27,453 bases of DNA from Flavobacteriaceae bacterium (lineage in GTDB: Bacteria > Bacteroidota > Bacteroidia > Flavobacteriales > Flavobacteriaceae), in assembly GCA_947443815.1 (NCBI GenBank), contig CANEXR010000005.1, forward strand, positions 1 to 27,453, written 5' to 3'. Position 1 is the first letter of the stretch. Each line of letters begins with the position of its first letter. Below the pieces are notes generated by a model. That model saw only the letters and a program-made list of their open reading frames with translations, did not search any database and had not been told where the DNA came from. This document shows, one piece after another, positions 8,675-16,083 of the stretch. A program made the position numbers and the translations under genes.

Positions 8675-8692
8675 AAGTAAAAAAAGATACTC

Positions 8693-8720
8693 AAACTTCT
8701 CTGAAAAGGGAAGTTTTTTT
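8693..8720 (+). terminator. rho-independent terminator of the PaaE-like gene
   Basis: A 10-bp stem (AAACTTCTCT pairing with AGGGAAGTTT, one G-U pair) closes on a GAAA tetraloop and runs into seven Ts. It begins 19 bases after the stop codon. Confidence 0.85.
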
Positions 8721-8774
8721 GTTTAAAGGGAGTTGTAATTTTTGTTACATTTACTAAAGAATAGGGTGATTTCT

Positions 8775-8858
8775 ATGCATTTAAGCGCCAAAAGAAAATC
8801 CCAAATTCTAAAAGATACAATTGAAACCATAAAATCAGGTAATTATAAAAAGAAATGA
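8775..8858 (+). CDS. 27-codon reading frame coupled to the lipoprotein gene
   Basis: An ATG at 8775 opens a 27-residue frame (starting MHLSAKRKSQILKDTIETIK). Its TGA overlaps the ATG of the lipoprotein gene in an ATGA junction at 8855-8858. The peptide is Lys-rich (8 of 27) and would be helical. The junction suggests translational coupling or a leader peptide. The first 25 residues faintly resemble the N-terminal helix of bacterial poly(ADP-ribose) glycohydrolase-like proteins (TIGR02452), so it may instead be the stub of a lost gene. I cannot decide between these, and it may not be expressed. Confidence 0.4.
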   Translation: MHLSAKRKSQILKDTIETIKSGNYKKK

Positions 8859-9385
8859 CAAAAAACTCCATTGCTGTAATACTTATTTTAATGGCTTTCT
8901 TATGCTTAAGTTGCCAAACAAATAACAAGAAAAAGACAATAGGTATTACTCTTCAGACTACTAAATATGCTGGAGTTTATAGCTATGGAGTCAGCCCTGA
9001 AAAAGGCCCAACAGGACAAATAACCATTTACCCAGAATCGGATGATTCTATTTTATTTTACATAGATATTTCTAGAGGAGCTCCATCTTACAATATGGGT
9101 AATCTCTATGATAGAGTTAAAATAAAATCGAACAAAGGAATGTATTATGTTAGGTATGAAGAAAATGAGAATCCTTGTAGTTTTTCATTTGTTTTCACAA
9201 GTGACAAATTAATTATTAAGACAGAAAAAAATGGATTTGATTGTGGATTTGGCGGAAATGTGAGTGTAGATGGAGAATACTATAAAGTCAAGAATGCTAA
9301 ATTTGACCATTTTATAGATATGACGGGTACAAAGTATTTTTTTAGTAGAACAAAACCCGAGGAATACGCAAAAATATTAAAATAA
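8855..9385 (+). CDS. hypothetical lipoprotein
   Basis: This 176-residue protein has a lipoprotein signal peptide with lipobox LSC (Cys20), followed by a polar, Lys/Asn-rich linker. The mature part is mostly beta-strand-like, with alternating hydrophobic residues, many Tyr/Gly, and two further cysteines (in NPCSF and GFDCGFGG). I do not recognise the family. The fold pattern is of a small secreted or surface-anchored beta protein. Only the 27-codon frame lies before it, and a decayed stretch and strong hairpins lie after it, which suggests a small accessory insertion between core genes. Confidence 0.75.
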   Translation: MTKNSIAVILILMAFLCLSCQTNNKKKTIGITLQTTKYAGVYSYGVSPEKGPTGQITIYPESDDSILFYIDISRGAPSYNMGNLYDRVKIKSNKGMYYVRYEENENPCSFSFVFTSDKLIIKTEKNGFDCGFGGNVSVDGEYYKVKNAKFDHFIDMTGTKYFFSRTKPEEYAKILK

Positions 9386-9387
9386 AA

Positions 9388-9501
9388 ATCAGCTGCTATT
9401 CGGATAAACGGCTTCCGAGAAACCTAAGGGGTGGCGCCACTTATAATCTTGTATATGATGGACTATTAAGTGTTGTGAAGTATAATTTTCAAAAGGAATA
9501 A
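9388..9501 (+). pseudogene. open-frame remnant without a start codon
   Basis: A frame of 37 sense codons lies just after the lipoprotein stop, in another frame, and ends at TAA (9499-9501). It has no ATG and reads like real protein (for example GGATYNLVYDGLLSVVKYNF). It may be the end of a decayed gene or a coincidence. The stretch also contains the palindrome GTGGCGCCAC. No family can be named. Confidence 0.2.
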
Positions 9502-9533
9502 TGAGTTTGAAAAACGCGTTGATCAGCCGAATG

Positions 9534-9580
9534 AAAATAGAAACCCCGTTGCAAAAATCTTGCAACGGGGTTTCTATTTT
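9534..9580. terminator. perfect 21-bp bidirectional hairpin
   Basis: AAAATAGAAACCCCGTTGCAA (9534-9554) is followed by the 5-base loop AAATC and its exact reverse complement (9560-9580). The A-rich and T-rich flanks give a T tract in both directions, so it can end transcripts from the lipoprotein gene (plus) and from the CoA-transferase genes (minus), which converge here. Confidence 0.88.
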
Positions 9581-9599
9581 CTAAAAGCACTGCTTTTAG
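9581..9599. repeat. second small hairpin directly after the terminator
   Basis: CTAAAAG pairs with CTTTTAG around the loop CACTG (CTAAAAGCA and TGCTTTTAG are exact reverse complements around one base). It abuts the 21-bp hairpin and gives a tandem stem-loop 21 bases from the end of the CoA-transferase B gene. Confidence 0.5.
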
Positions 9600-9620
9600 T
9601 TATGAATTCTAGTTTTAAAA

Positions 9621-10280
9621 TTAATCGATTACCATCTCCGGAATTTCTCCTTCAATAATTAAATTTGCCTCGGTAGAAGCGATAATATGCGCTACAGAAA
9701 TACCAGGTGCACGTTCCAATAGTTTAAAACCTTTTGGAGTAATTTCTAAAACAGCTAATTCGGTAACTACTTTTTTTACACATCCAACACCAGTTAATGG
9801 CAAAGTACATTTTTTAAGAATTTTTGATTCGCCCGCTTTGTTTACATGCATCATGGCTACAATAATATTTTCGGCAGAAGCAACCAAGTCCATTGCTCCA
9901 CCCATTCCTTTGACCATTTTACCAGGAATTTTCCAGTTGGCAATATCACCGTTTTCTGCAACTTCCATAGCGCCAAGAATGGTTAAATCGACGTGTTGTC
10001 CGCGAATCATTCCGAAACTTAAAGCGGAGTCAAAAAAAGATGCTCCTGCTAAAGTGGTTATGGTTTGTTTTCCGGCATTGATTATGTCTGCATCTTCTTC
10101 GCCTTCAAAAGGGAAGGGGCCCATTCCGAGTACGCCGTTTTCGCTTTGAAATTCTACTGAAATGTCTTTTCGGACATAGTTAGCCACTAATGTTGGTATT
10201 CCGATACCAAGATTAACAAAGTAATTGTTTTTGACTTCCTTGGCGATTCGTTTAGCGATGTCTTCTTTGGTTAATGGCAT
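9621..10280 (-). CDS. scoB: 3-oxoacid CoA-transferase subunit B
   Basis: This 219-residue beta subunit of a succinyl-CoA:3-ketoacid (acetoacetate) CoA-transferase moves CoA between succinyl-CoA and a 3-oxoacid, for ketone-body or short-chain acid use. The motif SENGVLG (46-52) holds the catalytic glutamate (Glu47), which forms the CoA thioester. The Gly-rich start VNLGIGIPTLVANYV and the C-terminal EITPKGFKLLERAPG are characteristic. The partner subunit A is encoded upstream at 10924-11628, separated by a methyltransferase gene. It lies at the 3' end of this transcription unit. Confidence 0.94.
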   Translation of the reverse strand: MPLTKEDIAKRIAKEVKNNYFVNLGIGIPTLVANYVRKDISVEFQSENGVLGMGPFPFEGEEDADIINAGKQTITTLAGASFFDSALSFGMIRGQHVDLTILGAMEVAENGDIANWKIPGKMVKGMGGAMDLVASAENIIVAMMHVNKAGESKILKKCTLPLTGVGCVKKVVTELAVLEITPKGFKLLERAPGISVAHIIASTEANLIIEGEIPEMVID

Positions 10281-10291
10281 TTTTTTATTTT

Positions 10292-10903
10292 TTAATTCTT
10301 TTTAAAACTACAAAATAAGAAATTCTGTGTGGTGTTGAATGGCGTTATATGGTCTTCGGTTACACAATTAATTTTCTTGAAACTGTTTTTAAGTTCGTTG
10401 GTTAATGCTTCTTCGTTGTATTGTTTGATGTCAAGTCCACTGCATTTTTTTGGACCATTTTCTGAGAATGTTCCTAATATCAAATACTTGTTTACTGATT
10501 TCTGAGCGGTTTCTATATATTTTGAAACATGTTCGGCTGTGGTCAAAAAGTGGAAAGTGGCTCTATCGTGCCAAATATCATAGGTTGTATTTGGTTCAAA
10601 TTGGGTAATATCGCTAACAATCCAGTTTACTTTTTTTGCGTTGTCTCCAAGGCGAAGCTTTGTTTTTTCTAATGCTTTTTCTGAGATATCTAATACGGAA
10701 ATGTTTTCAAAACCTTCTTGGATTAGATAGTCTACAAGTTTACTGTCGCCACCACCAATGTCAATTATTTTGGCTGATTTTGGTAAATGGAATGAATGTA
10801 TAAAATCAAGTGCTGTTTTAGGAATTTCTTGTGTCCAACTTACTTCTTCTGGATTTTTTGTTTCATAAACAGTTTCCCAATGTTTTTTTCTTTCGGTATC
10901 CAT
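10292..10903 (-). CDS. class I SAM-dependent methyltransferase
   Basis: This 203-residue protein has the Rossmann-type SAM-binding motif I IIDIGGGDS (46-54), the acidic residue after strand 2 (VLDIS, about 70-74) and the post-I/III segments (VSDITQFEP; YDIWHDRATFHFL). The start HWETVYETKNPEEVSW is typical of small-molecule or thiol-type methyltransferases of this superfamily (Methyltransf_25-like). The substrate cannot be inferred. It lies 11 bases upstream of scoB and 20 bases downstream of scoA on the same strand, so it is inside the CoA-transferase operon. Confidence 0.85.
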   Translation of the reverse strand: MDTERKKHWETVYETKNPEEVSWTQEIPKTALDFIHSFHLPKSAKIIDIGGGDSKLVDYLIQEGFENISVLDISEKALEKTKLRLGDNAKKVNWIVSDITQFEPNTTYDIWHDRATFHFLTTAEHVSKYIETAQKSVNKYLILGTFSENGPKKCSGLDIKQYNEEALTNELKNSFKKINCVTEDHITPFNTTQNFLFCSFKKN

Positions 10904-10923
10904 ATAATTATTCGATTGAAAAA

Positions 10924-11628
10924 TTAATCTAATTGTTTCCTCACGGTTCTTTGCTCAATTCTTTTTTCATATTTCTCGCCTTGAAAAATGCGTTGTACAA
11001 ATATGCCTGGAATATGAATTTGATTGGGGTCTAGTGCTCCTGCTTCGACGAGTTCTTCGACTTCGGCAATGGTAGTTTTTGCGGCTCCTGCCATACAGGG
11101 ATTAAAATTTCGGGCAGTTCCTTTGAAGATGAGGTTTCCGGCTGTGTCTCCTTTCCAAGCTTTTACAATGGCAAAATCGGCTTTGAAAGCCAGTTCCATG
11201 ATGTGCATTTTTCCGTTGAATTCGCGAACTTCTTTTCCTTGTGCGACTTCAGTTCCGTAACCTGCTGGGGTAAAAAAAGCGGGGATTCCGGCTTGTGCAG
11301 CTCGACAGCGTTCAGCTAATGTACCTTGTGGGATGAGGTCTACTTCGAGTTCTCCGCTTAGCATTTGGCGTTCGAATTCGGCATTTTCTCCTACGTAGGA
11401 GGAAATCATTTTTTTGATTTGTTTTTTTTGAAGAAGGAGTCCAAGACCAAAATCGTCTACTCCAGCATTGTTGGAAATACAGGTTAGATTTTGGGTTTCT
11501 TTTTGGACTAGTTCGGCAATAGCGTTTTCTGGAATGCCGCATAATCCGAAGCCGCCAAGCATGAGGGTCATACCGTTTTCGATTCCTTGGAGGGCTTCTT
11601 GAACTGTGTTTACTTTTTTGGTGATCAT
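10924..11628 (-). CDS. scoA: 3-oxoacid CoA-transferase subunit A
   Basis: This 234-residue alpha subunit carries the CoA-binding motif GGFGLCGIPE (25-34) and other family segments: SNNAGVDDFGLGLLL, SSYVGENAEFERQ, LIPQGTLAERCRAAQAGIPAF and FTPAGYGTEVAQGKE. Together with ScoB it would form the A2B2 acetoacetate/succinyl-CoA transferase. It is the first gene of the scoA-methyltransferase-scoB unit. A degenerate -7 box (TACCTTTT) lies within the 30 bases before its ATG. Confidence 0.94.
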   Translation of the reverse strand: MITKKVNTVQEALQGIENGMTLMLGGFGLCGIPENAIAELVQKETQNLTCISNNAGVDDFGLGLLLQKKQIKKMISSYVGENAEFERQMLSGELEVDLIPQGTLAERCRAAQAGIPAFFTPAGYGTEVAQGKEVREFNGKMHIMELAFKADFAIVKAWKGDTAGNLIFKGTARNFNPCMAGAAKTTIAEVEELVEAGALDPNQIHIPGIFVQRIFQGEKYEKRIEQRTVRKQLD

Positions 11629-11698
11629 AATGCTAAGAGTAATTCAGAAAAGGTAAATGGTATTTTTAACTTAAAATTTTATTTGGAATGCAAATGCC

Positions 11699-11776
11699 CT
11701 AGCCCCGATAGTAGCGGTATCCTCTTGTGGCGGTGTTCGCCACAAGAGATATAGCGTATAGCGGGAAATAGCTCCT
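11699..11776 (-). repeat. intergenic repeat element, short copy
   Basis: In minus-strand sense the element reads AGGAGCTATTTCCCGCTATA, then a hairpin core, then ACTATCGGGGCTAG. Its ends match those of the element at 22190-22335, so the two form one family. The core is a perfect 11-bp stem (CTCTTGTGGCG with a 5-base loop, 11722-11748). The conserved ends can pair as CTA..CCCG with CGGG..TAG. It starts 9 bases after the pbp1A stop codon in the same sense, so it may act as a 3' end or terminator. Confidence 0.75.
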
Positions 11777-11784
11777 AAGAACGA

Positions 11785-14097
11785 TTATAATTCGAATTCG
11801 GCTGTATTTTGTTCTACTGCGGTGGAGTCTTGCACGACTTTTGGGGCGGTATAACAATCAACTTTGATGGATAGATTGGCGGGTCTGTCGAATTGTTCTT
11901 TGGATACATGTAGGTCAGGGTCGGCGTAGCAAAGTTTCATGAAATATCCCCAAACTGGCAATGCGGCTGTGGCTCCTTGTCCGTAAGTTAAACTTTTGAA
12001 TCGTGCAGAGCGGTCTTCACAACCTACCCAAACGCCGGTTACTAGGTTAGGAACCATTCCCATGAACCAGCCATCGGATTGGTTTTGTGTGGTTCCTGTT
12101 TTGCCTGCTATTGGGTTTTTGAACAGGTAAGGATATCCAGTCCATCGGTTGTCACCGTTTCCACCACCTTCGGTTCTTAATCGTTCTCCTGAGCCACCTT
12201 CGGTTACGCCTTCTAGTAATTTGATTACGGCAAAGGCGATGTCTTTGTTTAAAACATCATGTGATTCTGGGATTGGTTCGTAAATAACTACGCCACTTTT
12301 ATCTTCAATTTTGGTAAGGAATTGTGGTTTTACGTAGACACCTTGGTTGGCAAAGGTACTGTAGGCAGCTACCATATCTTGTACGGTGATTTCCACTGCT
12401 CCAAGCGCAATGGAAGGTTGTACAGGAATTTCGGAAGTAACGCCAAGTTTATGGGTTAATTCTACAACGGCTTCGGGTCCTGTTTTGTCTATTAATTTTG
12501 CTGAAATGGTATTTATAGAATTGGCCAAAGCTTTTTTCAGAGTGACCATTCCTCGGTATTTGTTATCGGAATTTCGGGGTTCCCAATCTTCGGTTACGTG
12601 GTGTTGTCCTTTGTGAATCATAAATGGGGAATCCACAATTGAATCGCAAGGAGACATGTTTAATTGTTCAATGGCGGTTGCGTACACAAAGGGTTTGAAG
12701 GTAGAGCCTACTTGTCGGGCACCTTGTCCTACGTGGTCGTATTGAAAATATTTGTAATTGATACCACCCACCCAAGCTTTAATGTTTCCTGTTTGTGGTT
12801 CCATGGCCATAAGACCTGATTGCAAGAAATGTTTGTAGTATCTAATGGAATCGATTGGGGTCATGATGGTATCTCTTTCGCCTTTCCAGGTGAAGACTTT
12901 CATTTTTGTTTTTTGTTTGAAAGAGGCTATGATTTCTTCTTCGCTTTTGTCTAGGGCTTCCATTACGGTCCAACGATTGGATGATTTCATAGCTTTGTCC
13001 ATAATACGTTTGGTCTCGGCTTCTGAAATGTTTACAAAAGGGGCGTTTTTATTGTCTTTGGCTTGGTTGAAAAACTCTTCTTGAAGGTTTGCCATGTGCG
13101 CTTCAACAGCTTCCTCGGCATGCAACTGCATTCTGGAATCGATGGTAGTATAGATTTTTAAACCGTCTTTGTAGATATCGTAATCAGAGCCGTCAGGTTT
13201 TTTGTTTTCTTCGACCCATTTTTTCATGTAATCGCGTAGGTATTCTCTAAAATAAGTTGCTGTTCCATCTTTATGGCTTTCTAATTTGAAGTTTAATTTG
13301 ATGGGGAAGCTTTGCAATTGTATTTTTTGTTCATTGGTAATGATACCTGCTTTTTCCATTTGCAAAAGCACCACATTTCTTCGATTTTTAACGCCTTCTG
13401 CATTTCGAACGGGATTGTATAAACCAGAATTTTTGAACATTCCCACTAATATTGCGGATTCATCGATGGTTAAATCCTTAGGTTCTTTAGAGAAATAGGT
13501 TTTGGCTGCGGAACTTACTCCTACGGAATTATTGCCAAAATCATAAACATTGCAATACATAGCTATGATTTCATTTTTGGTATATTGTCTTTCTAAACGG
13601 ATGGCAATAATCCATTCTTTGGCTTTTTGTACAATTCTAAAGGGCAAAAATTTAGAACCTTCTCCATGAAATAATTGTTTGGCTAATTGTTGTGTTAAAG
13701 TACTGGCTCCTCCGCTGGTTCCTAAACTTAGGATAGCTCTCATGGTTCCTCTTCCATCGATTCCAGAATGTTCGTAAAAACGCGCATCTTCAGTAGCTAC
13801 TAATGCTTGAACTAGATTTTTGGGAAGGTCAGAATATTTTAATTGGGACCTGTTTTTCTCGAAATATTTTCCAATAACTACGCCATCAGCAGAGATGATT
13901 TCGGTAGCTAAATTAGAATCTGGATTTTCTAAATCTTCAAAGGAAGGCATGGAGCCAAAAAGTCCCCAGGAGGCAAATAAGAAGAATAAAGCAAAGCCTC
14001 CAAGGCTGTATAAAAATATTTTCCAAAATTTATTGGAATAATATTTAATGTCTTTTTCAGGACTATTAATCGGATTGTTATTTTTTTTGATAGCCAT
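11785..14097 (-). CDS. class A penicillin-binding protein 1A (transglycosylase/transpeptidase)
   Basis: This 770-residue bifunctional peptidoglycan synthase is anchored by one N-terminal helix (about 26-48). The GT51 glycosyltransferase domain shows EDARFYEHSG with catalytic Glu103, GGASTLTQQLAKQLF (129-143) and RQYTKNEIIAMYCN (170-183). The transpeptidase domain has the acyl-enzyme serine in STFK (Ser465), SIN (527-529) and KTG (666-668), so all penicilloyl-serine motifs are intact. It acts in the periplasm. It lies 12 bases after gldH in the ricT-gldH-pbp1A unit, the arrangement I know from other flavobacteria. The repeat element follows it directly. Confidence 0.96.
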   Translation of the reverse strand: MAIKKNNNPINSPEKDIKYYSNKFWKIFLYSLGGFALFFLFASWGLFGSMPSFEDLENPDSNLATEIISADGVVIGKYFEKNRSQLKYSDLPKNLVQALVATEDARFYEHSGIDGRGTMRAILSLGTSGGASTLTQQLAKQLFHGEGSKFLPFRIVQKAKEWIIAIRLERQYTKNEIIAMYCNVYDFGNNSVGVSSAAKTYFSKEPKDLTIDESAILVGMFKNSGLYNPVRNAEGVKNRRNVVLLQMEKAGIITNEQKIQLQSFPIKLNFKLESHKDGTATYFREYLRDYMKKWVEENKKPDGSDYDIYKDGLKIYTTIDSRMQLHAEEAVEAHMANLQEEFFNQAKDNKNAPFVNISEAETKRIMDKAMKSSNRWTVMEALDKSEEEIIASFKQKTKMKVFTWKGERDTIMTPIDSIRYYKHFLQSGLMAMEPQTGNIKAWVGGINYKYFQYDHVGQGARQVGSTFKPFVYATAIEQLNMSPCDSIVDSPFMIHKGQHHVTEDWEPRNSDNKYRGMVTLKKALANSINTISAKLIDKTGPEAVVELTHKLGVTSEIPVQPSIALGAVEITVQDMVAAYSTFANQGVYVKPQFLTKIEDKSGVVIYEPIPESHDVLNKDIAFAVIKLLEGVTEGGSGERLRTEGGGNGDNRWTGYPYLFKNPIAGKTGTTQNQSDGWFMGMVPNLVTGVWVGCEDRSARFKSLTYGQGATAALPVWGYFMKLCYADPDLHVSKEQFDRPANLSIKVDCYTAPKVVQDSTAVEQNTAEFEL

Positions 14098-14109
14098 AAT
14101 AATATAATT

Positions 14110-14589
14110 CTATTCTTTTTTTTCTATTCTAAAACCTACATCTGTAATACCGTCTAAAAAGGTTACTCCTGGGATTTTCCCGGTTTCTCTGACGGCTTGT
14201 TTGATGTGTACTTTATATTTTCCTCTGAAGCGAACGTTTTCTTTGTAAAACAATTTACTTTCCTTTATGTCTGTAAATCCATCACCAAGAAGGGTGCCGT
14301 CTGGGTCCGCCATTTGATATTCTAAGGTATCTACTTTTGTAAAACCACTTGGGGTTTCTAACGCAACTATTAAGAAGAGATTGTTAAACGGATAATTATT
14401 ATTGTCTCTCAAAGTTACAAATAAATTATATCGTTTAGTGGTATCTAATTCTGGCAAATCGAAGGACACAATACTGTCTTTATGCCATGCACTTCCAACA
14501 GATTTGTATTCGTCAAAAACTCTTTTTTTATCACAGGAAAAAAAGAGTATTGCTACTATAAGCAGTAAAGCACTATTTTTTATCCACAT
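14110..14589 (-). CDS. gldH: gliding motility lipoprotein GldH
   Basis: This 159-residue lipoprotein has the signal peptide MWIKNSALLLIVAILFFSC, with lipobox FSC (Cys19) followed by DKKRVFDEYKSV. The mature part contains the GldH segments W-H-K-D-S, NLFVTLRDNNNYPFNNLFL and DPDGTLLGDG, and the length is normal for the family. GldH is one of the lipoproteins needed for gliding and chitin use in Flavobacterium johnsoniae; its biochemical role is not established. Its start overlaps the end of ricT by 17 bases, so the two are probably translationally coupled. Confidence 0.93.
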   Translation of the reverse strand: MWIKNSALLLIVAILFFSCDKKRVFDEYKSVGSAWHKDSIVSFDLPELDTTKRYNLFVTLRDNNNYPFNNLFLIVALETPSGFTKVDTLEYQMADPDGTLLGDGFTDIKESKLFYKENVRFRGKYKVHIKQAVRETGKIPGVTFLDGITDVGFRIEKKE

Positions 14590-15889
14590 TTTTAGTAATA
14601 ATTATGGGTTTTCTTGGTTCTACCGGTTTTGCCACTGCCGCTTTTTTATCATTTTGATTTGGGCGATTGTTGTTTCGGTTATTCCCTGATGGCTTGTTGT
14701 TAGTGTTAGCATTTGAATTAGCAGGTTTATTGGCATTTGCTACAATAACATTTTCATTAGAAGATTTGCGTTTTTTGTTTGGTTTTTTCTTTGCTTTTGG
14801 CTGGTCGAATCGGGTTAGACTTTCTTGACCCATAGCATTATTAAAGTTTTTCTCAGGCTCTACTATAATTTCGATAGCATAATCCTCTAAAGAGGAAACT
14901 TTGTTTTTCAGCTTATTTTCGGCAATAATCTCTTTAACTTGATCTATTTTTAATACATGCCAATTTGCAAAATTATTGGTGTAAGCAAACCACATTAATC
15001 CTTTGAAAATATCTTGTTTTTGGCAAATAGCATCTCCTTTTTCGGTGATTAATTTGGTGTCAAAATCAGGAAAATCTTTTAGAGCATCCATGTATGTGTC
15101 TAATTCATAATTCAAGCAACACTTTAGTTTGCCGCATTGTCCGGCTAATTTTTGAGGATTTAAAGACAATTGTTGGTACCGTGCTGCCGAAGTATTAACA
15201 CTTCTAAAATCGGTCAGCCAAGTAGAGCAACATAACTCTCTTCCGCAAGAACCAATTCCTCCTAATCGAGCTGCTTCCTGACGGAATCCTACTTGTTTCA
15301 TCTCGATTCTGGTACTGAATTCTTTTGCAAAATCTTTGATTAATTGTCTAAAATCAATACGGTCATTAGCAGTGTAATAAAAAGTAGCTTTAGAACCATC
15401 TCCTTGAAATTCGATATCCGAAATTTTCATTTCTAATTTTTGTGCAATGGCTAATTCCCGAGCACGAACTTTCATGGGTTCTTCTTTATCTCGGGCAACA
15501 GACCAAATGTCGATATCCTTTTGAGAGGCTTTTCTATAAATTTTAGGTACTTCATTACTGTTTGGATTGACTCCTTTTTTCTTCATTTGGATTCGAACAA
15601 GTTCGCCAGTCAAAGTAACAATTCCGATGTCATGTCCCGGAGAAGCTACAGTAGCTACGATATCTCCCATGCTCAAAGTCAGTTTTTCAGTGTTTCGATA
15701 AAACTCTTTTCTTCCATTTTTGAAACGTACTTCAACACAGTCAAAAGCAGCTTCGCCATTAGGCAAACTCATATTAGAAAGCCAGTCGAAAACAGTTAAT
15801 TTATTGCAGCTATCGGTACCGCAAGTCCCATTATTTTTACAACCCTTTGGTGCACCACCATCCGAAGTTGAACAACTTGTACATGCCAT
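14573..15889 (-). CDS. ricT: RicT (PSP1/YaaT) iron-sulfur regulatory protein
   Basis: This 438-residue PSP1-domain protein starts MACTSC. The N-terminus is Cys-rich (five cysteines in the first 30 residues). The PSP1 core (about 45-260) has the two conserved cysteine motifs SCGRELCC and CGKLKCC, which in RicT bind an Fe-S cluster. In Bacillus, RicT forms a complex with RicA and RicF that affects RNase Y; whether that holds here is unknown. The last 80 residues are a Lys/Asn-rich low-complexity tail (NKPANSNANTNNKPSG). I take the ATG at 15889 as the start, because the longer frame would need a TTG at 15919. A 5-bp hairpin lies in the leader. Confidence 0.9.
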   Translation of the reverse strand: MACTSCSTSDGGAPKGCKNNGTCGTDSCNKLTVFDWLSNMSLPNGEAAFDCVEVRFKNGRKEFYRNTEKLTLSMGDIVATVASPGHDIGIVTLTGELVRIQMKKKGVNPNSNEVPKIYRKASQKDIDIWSVARDKEEPMKVRARELAIAQKLEMKISDIEFQGDGSKATFYYTANDRIDFRQLIKDFAKEFSTRIEMKQVGFRQEAARLGGIGSCGRELCCSTWLTDFRSVNTSAARYQQLSLNPQKLAGQCGKLKCCLNYELDTYMDALKDFPDFDTKLITEKGDAICQKQDIFKGLMWFAYTNNFANWHVLKIDQVKEIIAENKLKNKVSSLEDYAIEIIVEPEKNFNNAMGQESLTRFDQPKAKKKPNKKRKSSNENVIVANANKPANSNANTNNKPSGNNRNNNRPNQNDKKAAVAKPVEPRKPIIITKNVDKK

Positions 15890-15945
15890 AATTTTATATG
15901 TAGTGTTGCCAAAAAGCAACTTAAGTTCTTAAAAAGATTAATGTG

Positions 15946-15977
15946 TAAAGATAGTATTTTTTAGTTTTAAGTTACAA
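15946..15977 (-). promoter_or_regulatory. candidate promoter for ricT-gldH-pbp1A
   Basis: On the minus strand TATCTTTA (15946-15953, one mismatch to TAnnTTTG) follows a TTG (15975-15977) after 21 bases, within the usual 17-23 spacing. It would give a leader of about 50 bases before the ATG at 15889. Confidence 0.35.
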
Positions 15978-16016
15978 CGGTTGAAATACTCAATAAATCA
16001 TAAAATTATACTAAAA

Positions 16017-16048
16017 AAACCCATTACAATTGTAGTTGTAATGGGTTT
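16017..16048 (-). terminator. terminator of trhO
   Basis: A perfect 13-bp stem (AAACCCATTACAA with its complement) surrounds a 6-base loop. On the minus strand it is followed by seven Ts. It lies 36 bases after the trhO stop codon and insulates the ricT promoter. Confidence 0.88.
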
Positions 16049-16083
16049 AAATTTTGGTGTTTTATGATGTTAAAGAATTAAAA

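Noticed and set aside
9431..9440. Palindrome GTGGCGCCAC
   Set aside because: A single 10-bp palindrome with no promoter or repeat context; it is too short to call an operator.
9838..10149. 103-codon plus-strand frame inside scoB
   Set aside because: It is antisense to a well-conserved enzyme gene and has no promoter or recognisable domain.
14640..14790. Asn-rich repeats as a possible tandem repeat or CRISPR-like array
   Set aside because: It is the low-complexity tail of RicT in frame; repeat units are irregular and without spacers.
15890..15919. RicT starting at a TTG at 15919
   Set aside because: The ATG at 15889 gives the conserved Cys-rich start MACTSC; the extra residues are not family-like.
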